Origin: Bradyrhizobium sp. CB3481
GTDB taxonomy: Bacteria > Pseudomonadota > Alphaproteobacteria > Rhizobiales > Xanthobacteraceae
Assembly (NCBI RefSeq): GCF_029714305.1
Contig: NZ_CP121647.1
Span: 1,260,501-1,324,500, forward strand
Length of the DNA: 64,000 nucleotides
Reading direction: 5' to 3'
Position numbers and translations under genes: made by a program. Numbering within the stretch: position 1 is the stretch's first letter; the number at the start of each line of letters is the position of its first letter. Positions 45,002 through 52,869 of the stretch are shown here, in pieces. The notes beneath the pieces are model-generated. The model worked only from the letters and a program-made list of their open reading frames with translations, was not told the DNA's origin and did no database searches.

Positions 45002-45104
45002 CCTCATGGTTCGAGACGCGCGGCATAGCCGCGCTCCTCACCATGAGGAGATAGATCGTCGTCCTGAGGAACGCGGCTTCGCGCGTCTCGAAGGATGAAG
45101 GCCC
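45002..45104. repeat. long palindromic repeat (GGTTCGAGACGCGCGGC type)
   Basis: Outer arms CATGGTTCGAGACGCG and CGCGTCTCGAAGGATGA, inner parts GCTCCTCACCATGAGGAG and CGTCCTGAGGAACGCGGC. It is a repeat type common in Bradyrhizobium chromosomes, lying between convergent genes. Confidence 0.75.
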
Positions 45105-45119
45105 GGATATCTCGAGAAG

Positions 45120-46508
45120 CTACACCGGCACCCTGACCGCCGCCCGCAATCCGCCCATCGGGCTGTCGCTGAGCGTGATGTCGCCGCCATGCGACCGGGC
45201 GATGTCGCGGGCGATCGCGAGCCCGAGGCCGGTGCCGCCCTCATCCTGGTTGCGGGCATCGTCGAGCCGCAGGAACGGCTTGAACACTTCCTCGCGCATG
45301 TTGACGGGAATGCCCGGCCCGTCGTCGTCGACCGTCACCGTCAGATAGCGGTGGTCGCGGTGTCCGGTGATCGCGACCGTCTTGGCGTAGCGCGCCGCGT
45401 TGGAGACGAGATTGGCGATGCAGCGCTTGAACGAGGCTGGTTTCACCGTCACGACGGGCAGGCCGTGGAACGTTACCGTCGCGGTATGGCCGTGGCGTTC
45501 GGCGTCGCTGCGCAGCTCTTCCAGTGCCATCGCCATGTCGGTCGGCTGCGCGACCTCGCCGCTGTCGCCGCGGGCGAAAGCGAGATAGGCCTCCAGCATC
45601 CCCGACATCTCGTCGACATCCTTGCGCATGCCGTCGACTTCGGGGCTGTCGCCGATCAGCGCCAGCTCAAGCTTGAAGCGGGTCAGGATGGTGCGCAGGT
45701 CATGGCTGACGCCGGCCAGCATCGCGGTGCGCTGGTCGATCGAGCGCTCGACGCGGGCTTTCATTTCCAGGAAGGCCTGCGCCGCCTGCCGCACCTCCCG
45801 CGCGCCGCGCGCGCGGAAATTCGGCACCTCGCGGCCCTTGCCGAAGCTTTCGGCGGCCTCTGCCAGCCGCAGGATCGGCCTGATCTGGTTGCGCAGGAAC
45901 AACACCGCGACGATCAGGAGGATCGAGGAAGTGCCGAGCATCCAGAAGATGAAGATTTCCGAATTGGAGGCGTAGGCCCGGCTTCGCTGCGCGAACACCC
46001 GCATCACGGCATCATCGAGCTGGATGCGGATCTCGACCAGGTTGGAATTGCCGACAGTGTCGATCCAGAACGGGCGGCTGATCTGGCGGCTGATCTGCCC
46101 CGAGAGCGACTGGTCGAGCAGCGAGAAGAACGGCTTTGGCCCCGGCGTGGGCATGTCGCCCCTGGGAAGGAAATCGACCACCAATCCCAGCCGTTCTTGC
46201 GCGATGCGCTTGAGTTGCGCGCGATCCTTGTCCTGAGGATAGGTCTTGTAAATGTCGATCAGGCCCGCGATGTCCTGCACCACGGCGGCCGACAGATGCC
46301 GTGTCACCGTGTTCCAGTGGCGCTCCATGAACACGAATGCGACCACCGTCTGCAGCATCACCATCGGCACGATCATGATCAGCAACGCGCGGGCGTAGAG
46401 GCCGGTCGGCATCCAGCCCTTGAACGCGTTGCCCATCCAGCCATTGGCCTTGGAGACGCGCTGCGAGGCATTGCGGATGAATGTCAGGCCGGTGTCGAGC
46501 GTGCTCAT
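45120..46508 (-). CDS. EnvZ-type sensor histidine kinase
   Basis: 462 residues. Two transmembrane helices (about 38-60 and 184-206) bracket a periplasmic sensor region of about 120 residues; then HAMP, dimerisation domain with the phosphoacceptor His269 in GVSHDLRTILTRFKLE, and an ATPase with NLVSNAARYA, VDDDGPGIP and GTGLGLAIARDIARSHGG. It phosphorylates the response regulator encoded 8 bases upstream. It resembles EnvZ in layout; the signal is unknown. Confidence 0.92.
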   Translation of the reverse strand: MSTLDTGLTFIRNASQRVSKANGWMGNAFKGWMPTGLYARALLIMIVPMVMLQTVVAFVFMERHWNTVTRHLSAAVVQDIAGLIDIYKTYPQDKDRAQLKRIAQERLGLVVDFLPRGDMPTPGPKPFFSLLDQSLSGQISRQISRPFWIDTVGNSNLVEIRIQLDDAVMRVFAQRSRAYASNSEIFIFWMLGTSSILLIVAVLFLRNQIRPILRLAEAAESFGKGREVPNFRARGAREVRQAAQAFLEMKARVERSIDQRTAMLAGVSHDLRTILTRFKLELALIGDSPEVDGMRKDVDEMSGMLEAYLAFARGDSGEVAQPTDMAMALEELRSDAERHGHTATVTFHGLPVVTVKPASFKRCIANLVSNAARYAKTVAITGHRDHRYLTVTVDDDGPGIPVNMREEVFKPFLRLDDARNQDEGGTGLGLAIARDIARSHGGDITLSDSPMGGLRAAVRVPV

Positions 46509-46516
46509 GAGCTGGC

Positions 46517-47257
46517 TCAGGGCGACGCGACCAGGCGGTAGCCGATGCCACGCACCGCCTGCAGGAACAGCGGATTGGCGGGATCCTGTTCGATCTTGCG
46601 GCGCAGGCGGTTGATCTGCACGTCGACCGCGCGCTCGTTCACCGTGCCGCCGCTGGTCAGCGCTGCACGCGGCACGGTTTCACCGGGGCTGGCGGCGAGA
46701 ATGCGCAGCATTTCACGCTCGCGATCGGTCAGGTGAATGATCTCCTCGCCCTGGCGCAGCTCGCCGCGATCGAGATGAAAGACGTAAGGGCCGAACGCGA
46801 TCTGCTCCAGCGCCTCTACCGGCGGCGGCGCGGAGCGCTTGAGGATGTTGCCGATCCGCAAGACCAGCTCGCGCGGCTCGAACGGTTTTGCGACGTAATC
46901 GTCGGCGCCAATCTGCAGCCCCTCGATCCGCGCCTCCGCCTCGTGGCGCGCCGTCAGCATGATGATCGGCACCGAGGAGGAGGTGCGGATGAACCGCGCC
47001 AGGTCGAAGCCGGTTTCGCCAGGCATCATGACGTCGAGGATCAGGAGATCGAAATGCAGGCCGAGCAGCTTTGCCCGCGCATCGGTCGCGCTCGAGGCGG
47101 TGGTGACGCGATAGCCTTCGCCGGACAGGAACCGCGACAACAGATCGCGAATGCGGCGATCGTCGTCGACCAGGAGCAGATGCGGGGCGTCGTCGGCCAG
47201 TTGCCGCGGCGCGCGCGCGGTGGCCGTCGCGATGGTTGCTGCTTGCGCCACGATCAC
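46517..47257 (-). CDS. OmpR-type response regulator
   Basis: 246 residues from GTG 47257 (244 from GTG 47251, which has better GGGAG spacing). The receiver domain (about 26-140) has VDDDRRIRDLL, Asp75 in LILDVMMPG, MLTARHEAEA and YVAKPFEPREL; the C-terminal winged helix has LTDREREMLRILAASPGETVPRAAL and VDVQINRLRRKIEQDP...QAVRGIGYRL. A basic/Ala-rich leader of about 25 residues is extra. Its start overlaps the marR stop (GTGA), so all three genes form one operon. Confidence 0.93.
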   Translation of the reverse strand: MIVAQAATIATATARAPRQLADDAPHLLLVDDDRRIRDLLSRFLSGEGYRVTTASSATDARAKLLGLHFDLLILDVMMPGETGFDLARFIRTSSSVPIIMLTARHEAEARIEGLQIGADDYVAKPFEPRELVLRIGNILKRSAPPPVEALEQIAFGPYVFHLDRGELRQGEEIIHLTDREREMLRILAASPGETVPRAALTSGGTVNERAVDVQINRLRRKIEQDPANPLFLQAVRGIGYRLVASP

Positions 47258-47802
47258 TCCCTTGGCTTCTTGCTGCCGGTCCCGAAGATCGCTTCTAACA
47301 CCTTGTCGGGGTCGTCGCGATCGATCATCGCGCGCAGGAACTGGTTGATAACAGCGGCGCCTTCGGGGTTGATGTCCCGCAGCGCGCGGGTGATGCGGTC
47401 GGTCTGCAACCCTGCGAGCTTTGCCACCAAGGCTTCGCCCTTCGGGGTGGCGTAAAGAAGGCGCTGCCGGCGGTCGTTATTGCCGGTCTTCTGGATGATG
47501 TAGCCCTCGTCGAGCAGCTGCTTGAGCACCCGCCCGAGCGACTGCTTGGTGATCCGCAGGACGTCCAGCAGGTCGGCGACCTTGAGGCCGGGGTAGCGGT
47601 AGACGAAATGCATCACCCGGTGATGGGCACGGCCGAATCCGAACGCCTCGAGCTCATGGTCGGCGTCGCCGACAAAGTCGCGATAGGCGAAAAAAAGCAG
47701 CTCGATAATGTCCCAGCGCATTTCGCCCAGGCGTGGGGATGTGCCCGCGCTTGCTTGCGAATCGGGGCTGGCAGGGCCCCTTGAGAAATTTATGTCAGTC
47801 AT
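47254..47802 (-). CDS. MarR family transcriptional regulator
   Basis: 182 residues. After a polar leader of about 25 residues comes the MarR domain: WDIIELLFFAYRDFVGDADHEL, HHRVMHFVYRYPGLKVADLLDVLRITKQSLGRVLKQLLDEGYI (helix-turn-helix) and the wing GNNDRRQRLLYATPKGEALV. First gene of the operon with the two-component pair. ATG 47802 lies inside a perfect inverted repeat, which is probably its own operator. Confidence 0.9.
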   Translation of the reverse strand: MTDINFSRGPASPDSQASAGTSPRLGEMRWDIIELLFFAYRDFVGDADHELEAFGFGRAHHRVMHFVYRYPGLKVADLLDVLRITKQSLGRVLKQLLDEGYIIQKTGNNDRRQRLLYATPKGEALVAKLAGLQTDRITRALRDINPEGAAVINQFLRAMIDRDDPDKVLEAIFGTGSKKPRE

Positions 47803-47811
47803 GTTGACATA
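47791..47811 (-). promoter_or_regulatory. candidate MarR autoregulatory operator
   Basis: TATGTCA-gtcatgt-TGACATA, a perfect 7-base palindrome pair with a 7-base spacer that spans the marR start codon (47800-47802). Size and spacing are usual for a MarR dimer site. Binding is inferred, not shown. Confidence 0.5.
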
Positions 47812-47934
47812 TCTTGGGTTCAATGTTACAAAACTGCCAGCCACGACGAAACTTTAAGTCGTTTCGAACTTGGTGACGTGTCAGGCATCCGGAAAAGGCC
47901 AACGATGGCGGCAACGGCGGCAAATTGAACTACC

Positions 47935-48063
47935 GTGCGATTGTCGAGCGGCATTTCGGCAAACATACTGGACTTCAGCATCCCGCAAAAGCATGTCCTG
48001 ACGGACATGACGGCGCAGGAAACCGCCCGCAAGGCCGGCGGTGGCGAAGTCCAGACCTGTTAA
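47935..48063 (+). CDS. possible small protein or leader ORF upstream of ilvE-type gene
   Basis: A 42-codon frame from GTG 47935 to TAA 48063 reads RLSSGISANILDFSIPQKHVL then TDMTAQETARKAGGGEVQTC. Its composition looks coding and it lies between the divergent marR promoter and the aminotransferase start 71 bases on, but it has no clear ribosome site. It could be a short gene, a leader, or chance. Confidence 0.3.
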   Translation: MRLSSGISANILDFSIPQKHVLTDMTAQETARKAGGGEVQTC

Positions 48064-48134
48064 GGCCGATAGGCCCGGGCGCGGCATGCCGGGAGCCAGA
48101 AATTGCGCCGGGTTCGGCAACGGGAAGCAAGAAA

Positions 48135-49211
48135 ATGAGTTTGAATTTCGAAATCCAGCCTGCGGCCAACCCGACCCCGGAAAAGGAGCGCGCGGCAAAG
48201 CTCGCCGATCCCGGTTTCGGCCGGGTCTTCACCGATCACATGGCGATTATCCGCTATAGCCAGGCCAAGGGCTGGCATGATGCGCGCATCGAAGCCCGCG
48301 CCAATTTCGCGCTCGATCCGGCCACGGCCGTGCTGCACTACGCCCAGGAGATTTTCGAAGGCCTCAAGGCCTACAAACGCGACAATGGCGTGAACCTGTT
48401 CCGCCCCGATGCCAATGCCCGCCGCTTCAAGGATTCGGCCGAGCGCATGGCGATGGCGCCGCTGCCCGAGGCGCTGTTCATCGAGGCGGTCGAGCAGGTC
48501 GTGCGGATCGACAGCGCCTGGATTCCGGGCGGCGAGGGCAGTCTTTACCTGCGGCCCTTCATGATCGCGAACGAGGTGTTTCTCGGCGTCAAGCCTTCGG
48601 CCGAATACATCTTCGCGGTGATCGCTTCCCCCGTCGGCTCCTATTTCAAGGGCGGACCGGCGCCGGTCTCGATCTGGGTGTCGGAGAAGTACACGCGCGC
48701 CGCGGTCGGCGGCACTGGTGCGGTGAAATGCGGCGGCAATTACGCCGCGAGCCTGCGCGCGCAGGCCGAGGCCATCGAGCGCGGCTGCGATCAGGTCGTG
48801 TTCCTCGATGCGATCGAGCGCCGCTATATCGAGGAGCTCGGCGGCATGAACGTGTTCTTCGTGTTCGACGACGGCTCGCTCTCGACACCGCCGCTCGGCA
48901 CGATCCTGCCGGGGATCACCCGCGATTCGATCATCGCGCTGGCGAAGGATGCCGGCACGGTCGTGCGCGAGGAGCCCTATACGATCGAGCAGTGGCGCAA
49001 GGATGCCGCCAGCGGAAAACTGAAAGAGGCGTTCGCCTGCGGCACGGCAGCCGTCATCTCGCCGATCGGCAAGGTGTGCTCGGCGAGCGGCGATTTCCAG
49101 ATCAGTGGCGGCGTCGCCGGCCCTGTCGCCATGGGGCTGCGCAAGAAGCTCGTCGACATCCAGTATGGCCGCGCGGAAGACCCGCACGACTGGATTCGAA
49201 AAGTCATGTGA
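48135..49211 (+). CDS. ilvE: branched-chain amino-acid aminotransferase (long, type II)
   Basis: 358 residues, class IV PLP aminotransferase that makes and breaks leucine, isoleucine and valine. FTDHMAIIRYSQAKGWHDA, LHYAQEIFEGLKAYKRDNG, LYLRPFMIANEVFLGVKPS, the Schiff-base Lys in GAVKCGGNYAASLRAQ and EELGGMNVFFVF are those of the eukaryote/actinobacterium-like BCAT branch. ATG 48135 is preceded by AAGAAA. A second, different BCAT gene follows 121 bases later. Confidence 0.93.
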   Translation: MSLNFEIQPAANPTPEKERAAKLADPGFGRVFTDHMAIIRYSQAKGWHDARIEARANFALDPATAVLHYAQEIFEGLKAYKRDNGVNLFRPDANARRFKDSAERMAMAPLPEALFIEAVEQVVRIDSAWIPGGEGSLYLRPFMIANEVFLGVKPSAEYIFAVIASPVGSYFKGGPAPVSIWVSEKYTRAAVGGTGAVKCGGNYAASLRAQAEAIERGCDQVVFLDAIERRYIEELGGMNVFFVFDDGSLSTPPLGTILPGITRDSIIALAKDAGTVVREEPYTIEQWRKDAASGKLKEAFACGTAAVISPIGKVCSASGDFQISGGVAGPVAMGLRKKLVDIQYGRAEDPHDWIRKVM

Positions 49212-49332
49212 CCGGCGGCGGATAGTCCCGCCGCTCAAGCGATAGATCACCTCAAGCGCTCGGTAGCGCGCGCCTCGTCTGGGCGCGCGAGGCTGGCGCG
49301 CGGCTCATTGCAATCAAGTCGGGAGAGAAGCC

Positions 49333-50223
49333 ATGGGAGTTTCGTTCGACAAGATCGATGGCGTCATCTGGTATGACGGCAGGCTGGTGCCGTGGGCCGA
49401 CGCCAGTGTCCACGTCCTGACCCACGGGCTGCATTATGCGAGCTGCGTGTTCGAGGGCGAGCGCGCCTATGGCGGCAAAGTCTTCAAGAGCACCGCGCAT
49501 TCCGAACGGCTGAAGGCCTCGGCCAACATCCTCGATTTCGAGATTCCCTGGTCGGTCGCCGAGATCGACGCGGCAAAGCAGCTCGTGATCGACAACAACA
49601 ACCTGCCCGATGCCTATCTGCGCCCGATCGCCTGGCGCGGCTCGGAGATGATGGGCGTCTCGGCGCCGTCAAATACCATCCATCTCGCCATCGCCGCCTG
49701 GAACTGGCCGAGCTATTTCGATCCGGCCGAGAAGCTGAAGGGCATCCGCATGTGCATGGCCGAATACCGGCGGCCTGATCCGGCGACAATCCCCGCGCTG
49801 GCGAAGGCGTCCGGCCTCTACATGATCTGCACCATCAGTAAGCATAAGGCGGAACGTCAGGGTTATGCGGATGCGATGATGCTGGACTGGCAGGGCCGCG
49901 TCGCCGAATGTACCGGCGCCAACATCTTCTTCGTCAAGAGCGGCAAGATCCATACACCGATCGCCGACTGCTTCCTTGCCGGCATCACCCGCGCCACCGT
50001 GATCGACCTCGCGCAGCGCCGCGGCATCGAGGTGATCGAGCGCCGCATCATGCCCGAGGAGCTCGCCGGCTTCACCGAGTGCTTCATTACCGGCACCGCG
50101 GCAGAGGTGACCCCGGTCGCCGAGATCGCGGAATGGAAGTTCACGCCCGGCAGGATCTGTGAGCAGTTGATGGCAGACTATGCGGCGGAAGTGCAGCCGA
50201 AGGGCACGGCGGCTGCGGCGTAA
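49333..50223 (+). CDS. ilvE: branched-chain amino-acid aminotransferase (short, IlvE-like)
   Basis: 296 residues of the shorter class IV branch found in alphaproteobacteria. WYDGRLVPWADASVHVLTHGLHYASCVFEGERAY, AYLRPIAWRGSEMMG, ALAKASGLYMICTISKHKAERQGYADAMMLDWQGRVAECTGANIFFV are typical; the Lys of AKASGLY is taken as the Schiff base. GGGAGAG precedes ATG 49333. Substrate use may differ from the upstream paralogue. Confidence 0.88.
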   Translation: MGVSFDKIDGVIWYDGRLVPWADASVHVLTHGLHYASCVFEGERAYGGKVFKSTAHSERLKASANILDFEIPWSVAEIDAAKQLVIDNNNLPDAYLRPIAWRGSEMMGVSAPSNTIHLAIAAWNWPSYFDPAEKLKGIRMCMAEYRRPDPATIPALAKASGLYMICTISKHKAERQGYADAMMLDWQGRVAECTGANIFFVKSGKIHTPIADCFLAGITRATVIDLAQRRGIEVIERRIMPEELAGFTECFITGTAAEVTPVAEIAEWKFTPGRICEQLMADYAAEVQPKGTAAAA

Positions 50224-50251
50224 GGCCGGGCAGGGATAATCGCCGTTTCTT

Positions 50252-50336
50252 CGTCATGCCCGGGCTTGTCCGGGGCATCCACGTCTTGGCGACAAAGAAA
50301 AGTCGTGGATGGCCGGGCCAAGCCCGGCCATGACGA
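50252..50336. repeat. paired REP element, CGTCATGCCCGG type
   Basis: CGTCATGCCCGGGCTTGTCC and a GGGCCAAGCCCGGCCATGACGA arm flank GGGCATCCACGTCTT and AAGTCGTGGATGGCC, forming one long hairpin of 85 bases between an aminotransferase gene and hisS. Nearly the same element occurs at 51878. Confidence 0.85.
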
Positions 50337-50390
50337 CCTGATTGCGTGACACGGTTGCCCTGCCGCGCCCCGGCTGGTACCTAGCCGCCC

Positions 50391-51863
50391 ATGGCCGAGA
50401 AACCCAAAAAACCCCAGAAGTTGAAGGCGCGGCTGCCCCGCGGCTTGGAAGATCGTGGCCCGGCCGCGATCGCGGCCACGCGCCAGATGGTCGAGAAGAT
50501 CCGCGAAGTCTATGAGCGCTACGGCTTCGAGCCGGTGGAAACCCCGGCGATGGAGTTCACCGATGCGCTCGGCAAATTCCTGCCCGACCAGGACCGACCG
50601 AACGAGGGCGTGTTCTCGTTCCAGGACGACGATGAACAGTGGATTTCGCTGCGCTACGACCTGACCGCGCCGCTGGCGCGCTATGTCGCGGAAAATTTCG
50701 ACGCGCTGCCAAAACCCTATCGCAGCTACCGTTTCGGCTACGTGTTCCGCAACGAGAAGCCTGGCCCCGGCCGCTTTCGCCAGTTCATGCAGTTCGACGC
50801 CGACACGGTAGGCTCGGCCTCGCCGGCCGCCGACGCCGAGATGTGCATGATGGCGGCGGACACGATGGAAGCGCTCGGCATTCCCCGCGGCGCCTATGTG
50901 GTGAAGGTGAATAACCGCAAGGTGCTGGATGGCGTGCGCGATGCGCTCGGCATTGCTGATGACGGGCAATGGCTGACGGTGATGCGCGCGATCGACAAGC
51001 TCGATCGGCTCGGCATTTCCGGCGTGCAGCAACTGCTCGGCGAGGGCCGCAAGGATGAGTCGGGCGACTTCACCAAGGGCGCCGGCCTGAAGCCAGATGA
51101 CATCGCGTTGGTCCTGAGCGCGATCGAACAGGGCGCGCAGCTCGATGCGCGGCTGCGCGACAGCAAGATCGGTCAGGAAGGCCGTGACGAACTCGATGCG
51201 ATCAGCAAGCTGGTCGCCGCATCAGGCTACGGATCGGATCGAATTGCGATCGACCCGTCCGTCGTGCGCGGTCTCGAATATTACACGGGCCCTGTCTACG
51301 AGGTCGAACTCCTGCTCGAGACCAAGGACGAAAAGGGCCGCCCCGTGCGCTTCGGCTCGGTCGGCGGCGGTGGCCGTTACGACGGCCTTGTCTCGCGTTT
51401 CCGCGGCGAGCCGGTGCCGGCGACCGGGTTTTCGATCGGCGTGTCGCGCCTGCAGGCCGCGCTGACCATGATCGGCAAGCTCGACACGCGCGCCGATTTC
51501 GGCCCCGTCGTGGTCACCGTGTTCGACCGCGACCGTGTCGCCGATTATCAGAAGATGGTCGCGGAGCTCCGTAACGCGAATATCCGCGCCGAACTCTATC
51601 TCGGCAATCCCAAGAACATGGGCAACCAGCTCAAATATGCCGACCGCCGTAATTCGCCGTGCGTGATCATCCAGGGATCGGATGAAAAGGCGCGCGGCGA
51701 GATTCAAATCAAGGATCTGATCGAGGGCGCGAAAGCTGCCGCCGCCATCGCCTCGAACCAAGAATGGCGCGAGACCCGCCCGGCGCAGTTCTCCTGCGCC
51801 GAGGGCGAGATCGTTGCAAAGGTGCGCGAAGTGCTGGCACGCCATGACGTGAAGTGGGGATAG
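50391..51863 (+). CDS. hisS: histidyl-tRNA synthetase (alphaproteobacterial type)
   Basis: 490 residues, class II. Motif 1 region [16 protein letters not shown]; motif 2 [27 protein letters not shown]; His-[21 protein letters not shown] ([12 protein letters not shown]); motif 3 GFSIGVSRL. The motif-2 loop and the inserted QFDADTVGS differ from the usual bacterial RYRQFHQ form and match a divergent HisRS found in a clade of alphaproteobacteria that uses a tRNA-His without G-1. A Lys/Pro-rich leader is at the start. ATG 50391. Confidence 0.94.
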   Translation: MAEKPKKPQKLKARLPRGLEDRGPAAIAATRQMVEKIREVYERYGFEPVETPAMEFTDALGKFLPDQDRPNEGVFSFQDDDEQWISLRYDLTAPLARYVAENFDALPKPYRSYRFGYVFRNEKPGPGRFRQFMQFDADTVGSASPAADAEMCMMAADTMEALGIPRGAYVVKVNNRKVLDGVRDALGIADDGQWLTVMRAIDKLDRLGISGVQQLLGEGRKDESGDFTKGAGLKPDDIALVLSAIEQGAQLDARLRDSKIGQEGRDELDAISKLVAASGYGSDRIAIDPSVVRGLEYYTGPVYEVELLLETKDEKGRPVRFGSVGGGGRYDGLVSRFRGEPVPATGFSIGVSRLQAALTMIGKLDTRADFGPVVVTVFDRDRVADYQKMVAELRNANIRAELYLGNPKNMGNQLKYADRRNSPCVIIQGSDEKARGEIQIKDLIEGAKAAAAIASNQEWRETRPAQFSCAEGEIVAKVREVLARHDVKWG

Positions 51864-51877
51864 CCATTCGCTCCAGG

Positions 51878-51962
51878 CGTCATGCCCGGGCTTGTCCCGG
51901 GCATCCACGTCTTGTTTGATAGAAGAAGTCGTGCATGGCCGGAACAAGTCCGGCCATGACGA
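51878..51962. repeat. paired REP element, CGTCATGCCCGG type
   Basis: Same 85-base plan and nearly the same sequence as the repeat at 50252, now between hisS and the tautomerase gene: CGTCATGCCCGGGCTTGTCCCGGGC and GGCCGGAACAAGTCCGGCCATGACGA arms. Confidence 0.85.
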
Positions 51963-51986
51963 AAAGCAAAAAAGGGAGAGACGAGA

Positions 51987-52190
51987 ATGCCCGAGATCAC
52001 CATCAGCATGGCCGCCGGCCGTACCGAGGAACAGAAAGTCGGCATGATGCGCGACATCACCCAGGCGCTGGTGAAAAATCTTGGCGTCGATGCGGAAGCG
52101 GTGGTGATCCAGATCAACGAGGCGCCGCTCACCCACAAGATGAAGGGCGGCAAGACGTTCGTCGAACGCGCGGCCGCGGCGAAGAAGTAA
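51987..52190 (+). CDS. 4-oxalocrotonate tautomerase family protein
   Basis: 67 residues. After Met removal Pro1 is the general base, as in 4-OT: PEITISMAAGRTEEQKVGMMRDITQALVKNLGVDAEAVVIQINEAP. The region of Arg11 is held by GRT. Members tautomerise enols, such as catechol meta-cleavage products, but no such pathway is adjacent. GGGAGAG precedes the ATG. Confidence 0.9.
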   Translation: MPEITISMAAGRTEEQKVGMMRDITQALVKNLGVDAEAVVIQINEAPLTHKMKGGKTFVERAAAAKK

Positions 52191-52196
52191 GCTCCT

Positions 52197-52323
52197 CGTC
52201 GTCCCTGCGAACGCAGGGACCCATAACCACCGATGTTAGTTGTTGGACAAAGCTGGGGCTCCGGCGTGCTGCAACAATCGCGATTTGTGGTTATGGGTCC
52301 CGGCTCAAGGCCGGGACGACGCT
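52197..52323. repeat. paired REP element with CCATAACCAC arms
   Basis: CGTCGTCCCTGCG-aa-CGCAGGGACCCATAACCAC and GTGGTTATGGGTCCCGGC-tcaag-GCCGGGACGACG make two hairpins whose outer halves are inverse copies. Related to the element at 53713. Confidence 0.8.
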
Positions 52324-52348
52324 GAGGCATTGTGCCTCGAGACATTCC

Positions 52349-52744
52349 ATGGACGCACGCGATTTCATCAAGATCGGTATGAGTGCCGAGCGCACGCTGG
52401 TGGTGCCGGCGGAGCGCACGGTCGGGCATTTCGTGCCTGATATGCCGATGGTCTATGCGACACCGATGATGATCCTGGAAATGGAGATGGCTTCGAGCGA
52501 CGCCATCAGACCCTATCTCCAACCGGGCTGGATCACCGTTGGCACCGAGGTCGATATCCGCCATCTCGGCGCGTCGCTGGTCGGCGCGACGGTGCGCGTT
52601 ACGGGAAAAGTGATCGCCGTCGCGCGCCGCGTGATCCGCTTCGAGGTCGAAGCCTTCGAGGGTGAGCGCAAGATCGGCGACGGCCGCCATGCCCGTGGCC
52701 TTGTCAATGCCGAGAGTTTTGCCAAGCGGCTTGCGGGGAAGTAG
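52349..52744 (+). CDS. FlK-type hot-dog thioesterase
   Basis: 131 residues. It follows the fluoroacetyl-CoA thioesterase FlK of Streptomyces through its length: VVPAERTVGHFVPDMP, then the catalytic residues Thr in YATPMM, Glu eight residues later in EMEMAS, His in DIRHLGAS, and a glycine-rich C-terminal strand set (GDGRHARGLVN). Thr-Glu-His with the same spacing as Thr42-Glu50-His76 supports thioesterase activity. Many family members act on other short acyl-CoAs; fluoroacetyl-CoA specificity is not shown. ATG 52349; weak ribosome site. Confidence 0.85.
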   Translation: MDARDFIKIGMSAERTLVVPAERTVGHFVPDMPMVYATPMMILEMEMASSDAIRPYLQPGWITVGTEVDIRHLGASLVGATVRVTGKVIAVARRVIRFEVEAFEGERKIGDGRHARGLVNAESFAKRLAGK

Positions 52745-52755
52745 CGGCGTTGCCG

Positions 52756-52857
52756 GTGCCGTAGGGTGGGCAGAGCGCAGCGTGCCCACCACTCATGTTG
52801 CCAATGCGGATAGATGGTGGGCACAGCGCTAGCGCGCCTTTGCCCACCCTACGGCAC
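52756..52857. repeat. GTAGGGTGGGCA-type inverted repeat
   Basis: GTGCCGTAGGGTGGGCA and TGCCCACCCTACGGCAC are exact outer arms; inner CGTGCCCACCA / TGGTGGGCAC arms and a GCGC core (GCAGAGCGCAGC / GCGCTAGCGCGC) follow. The same type occurs at 59431. Confidence 0.85.
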
Positions 52858-52869
52858 CTGCGATTCGTT

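Noticed and set aside
10810..52744. A fluoroacetate detoxification operon.
   Set aside because: The two candidate genes are 40 kb apart with core genes between; only an association can be proposed.
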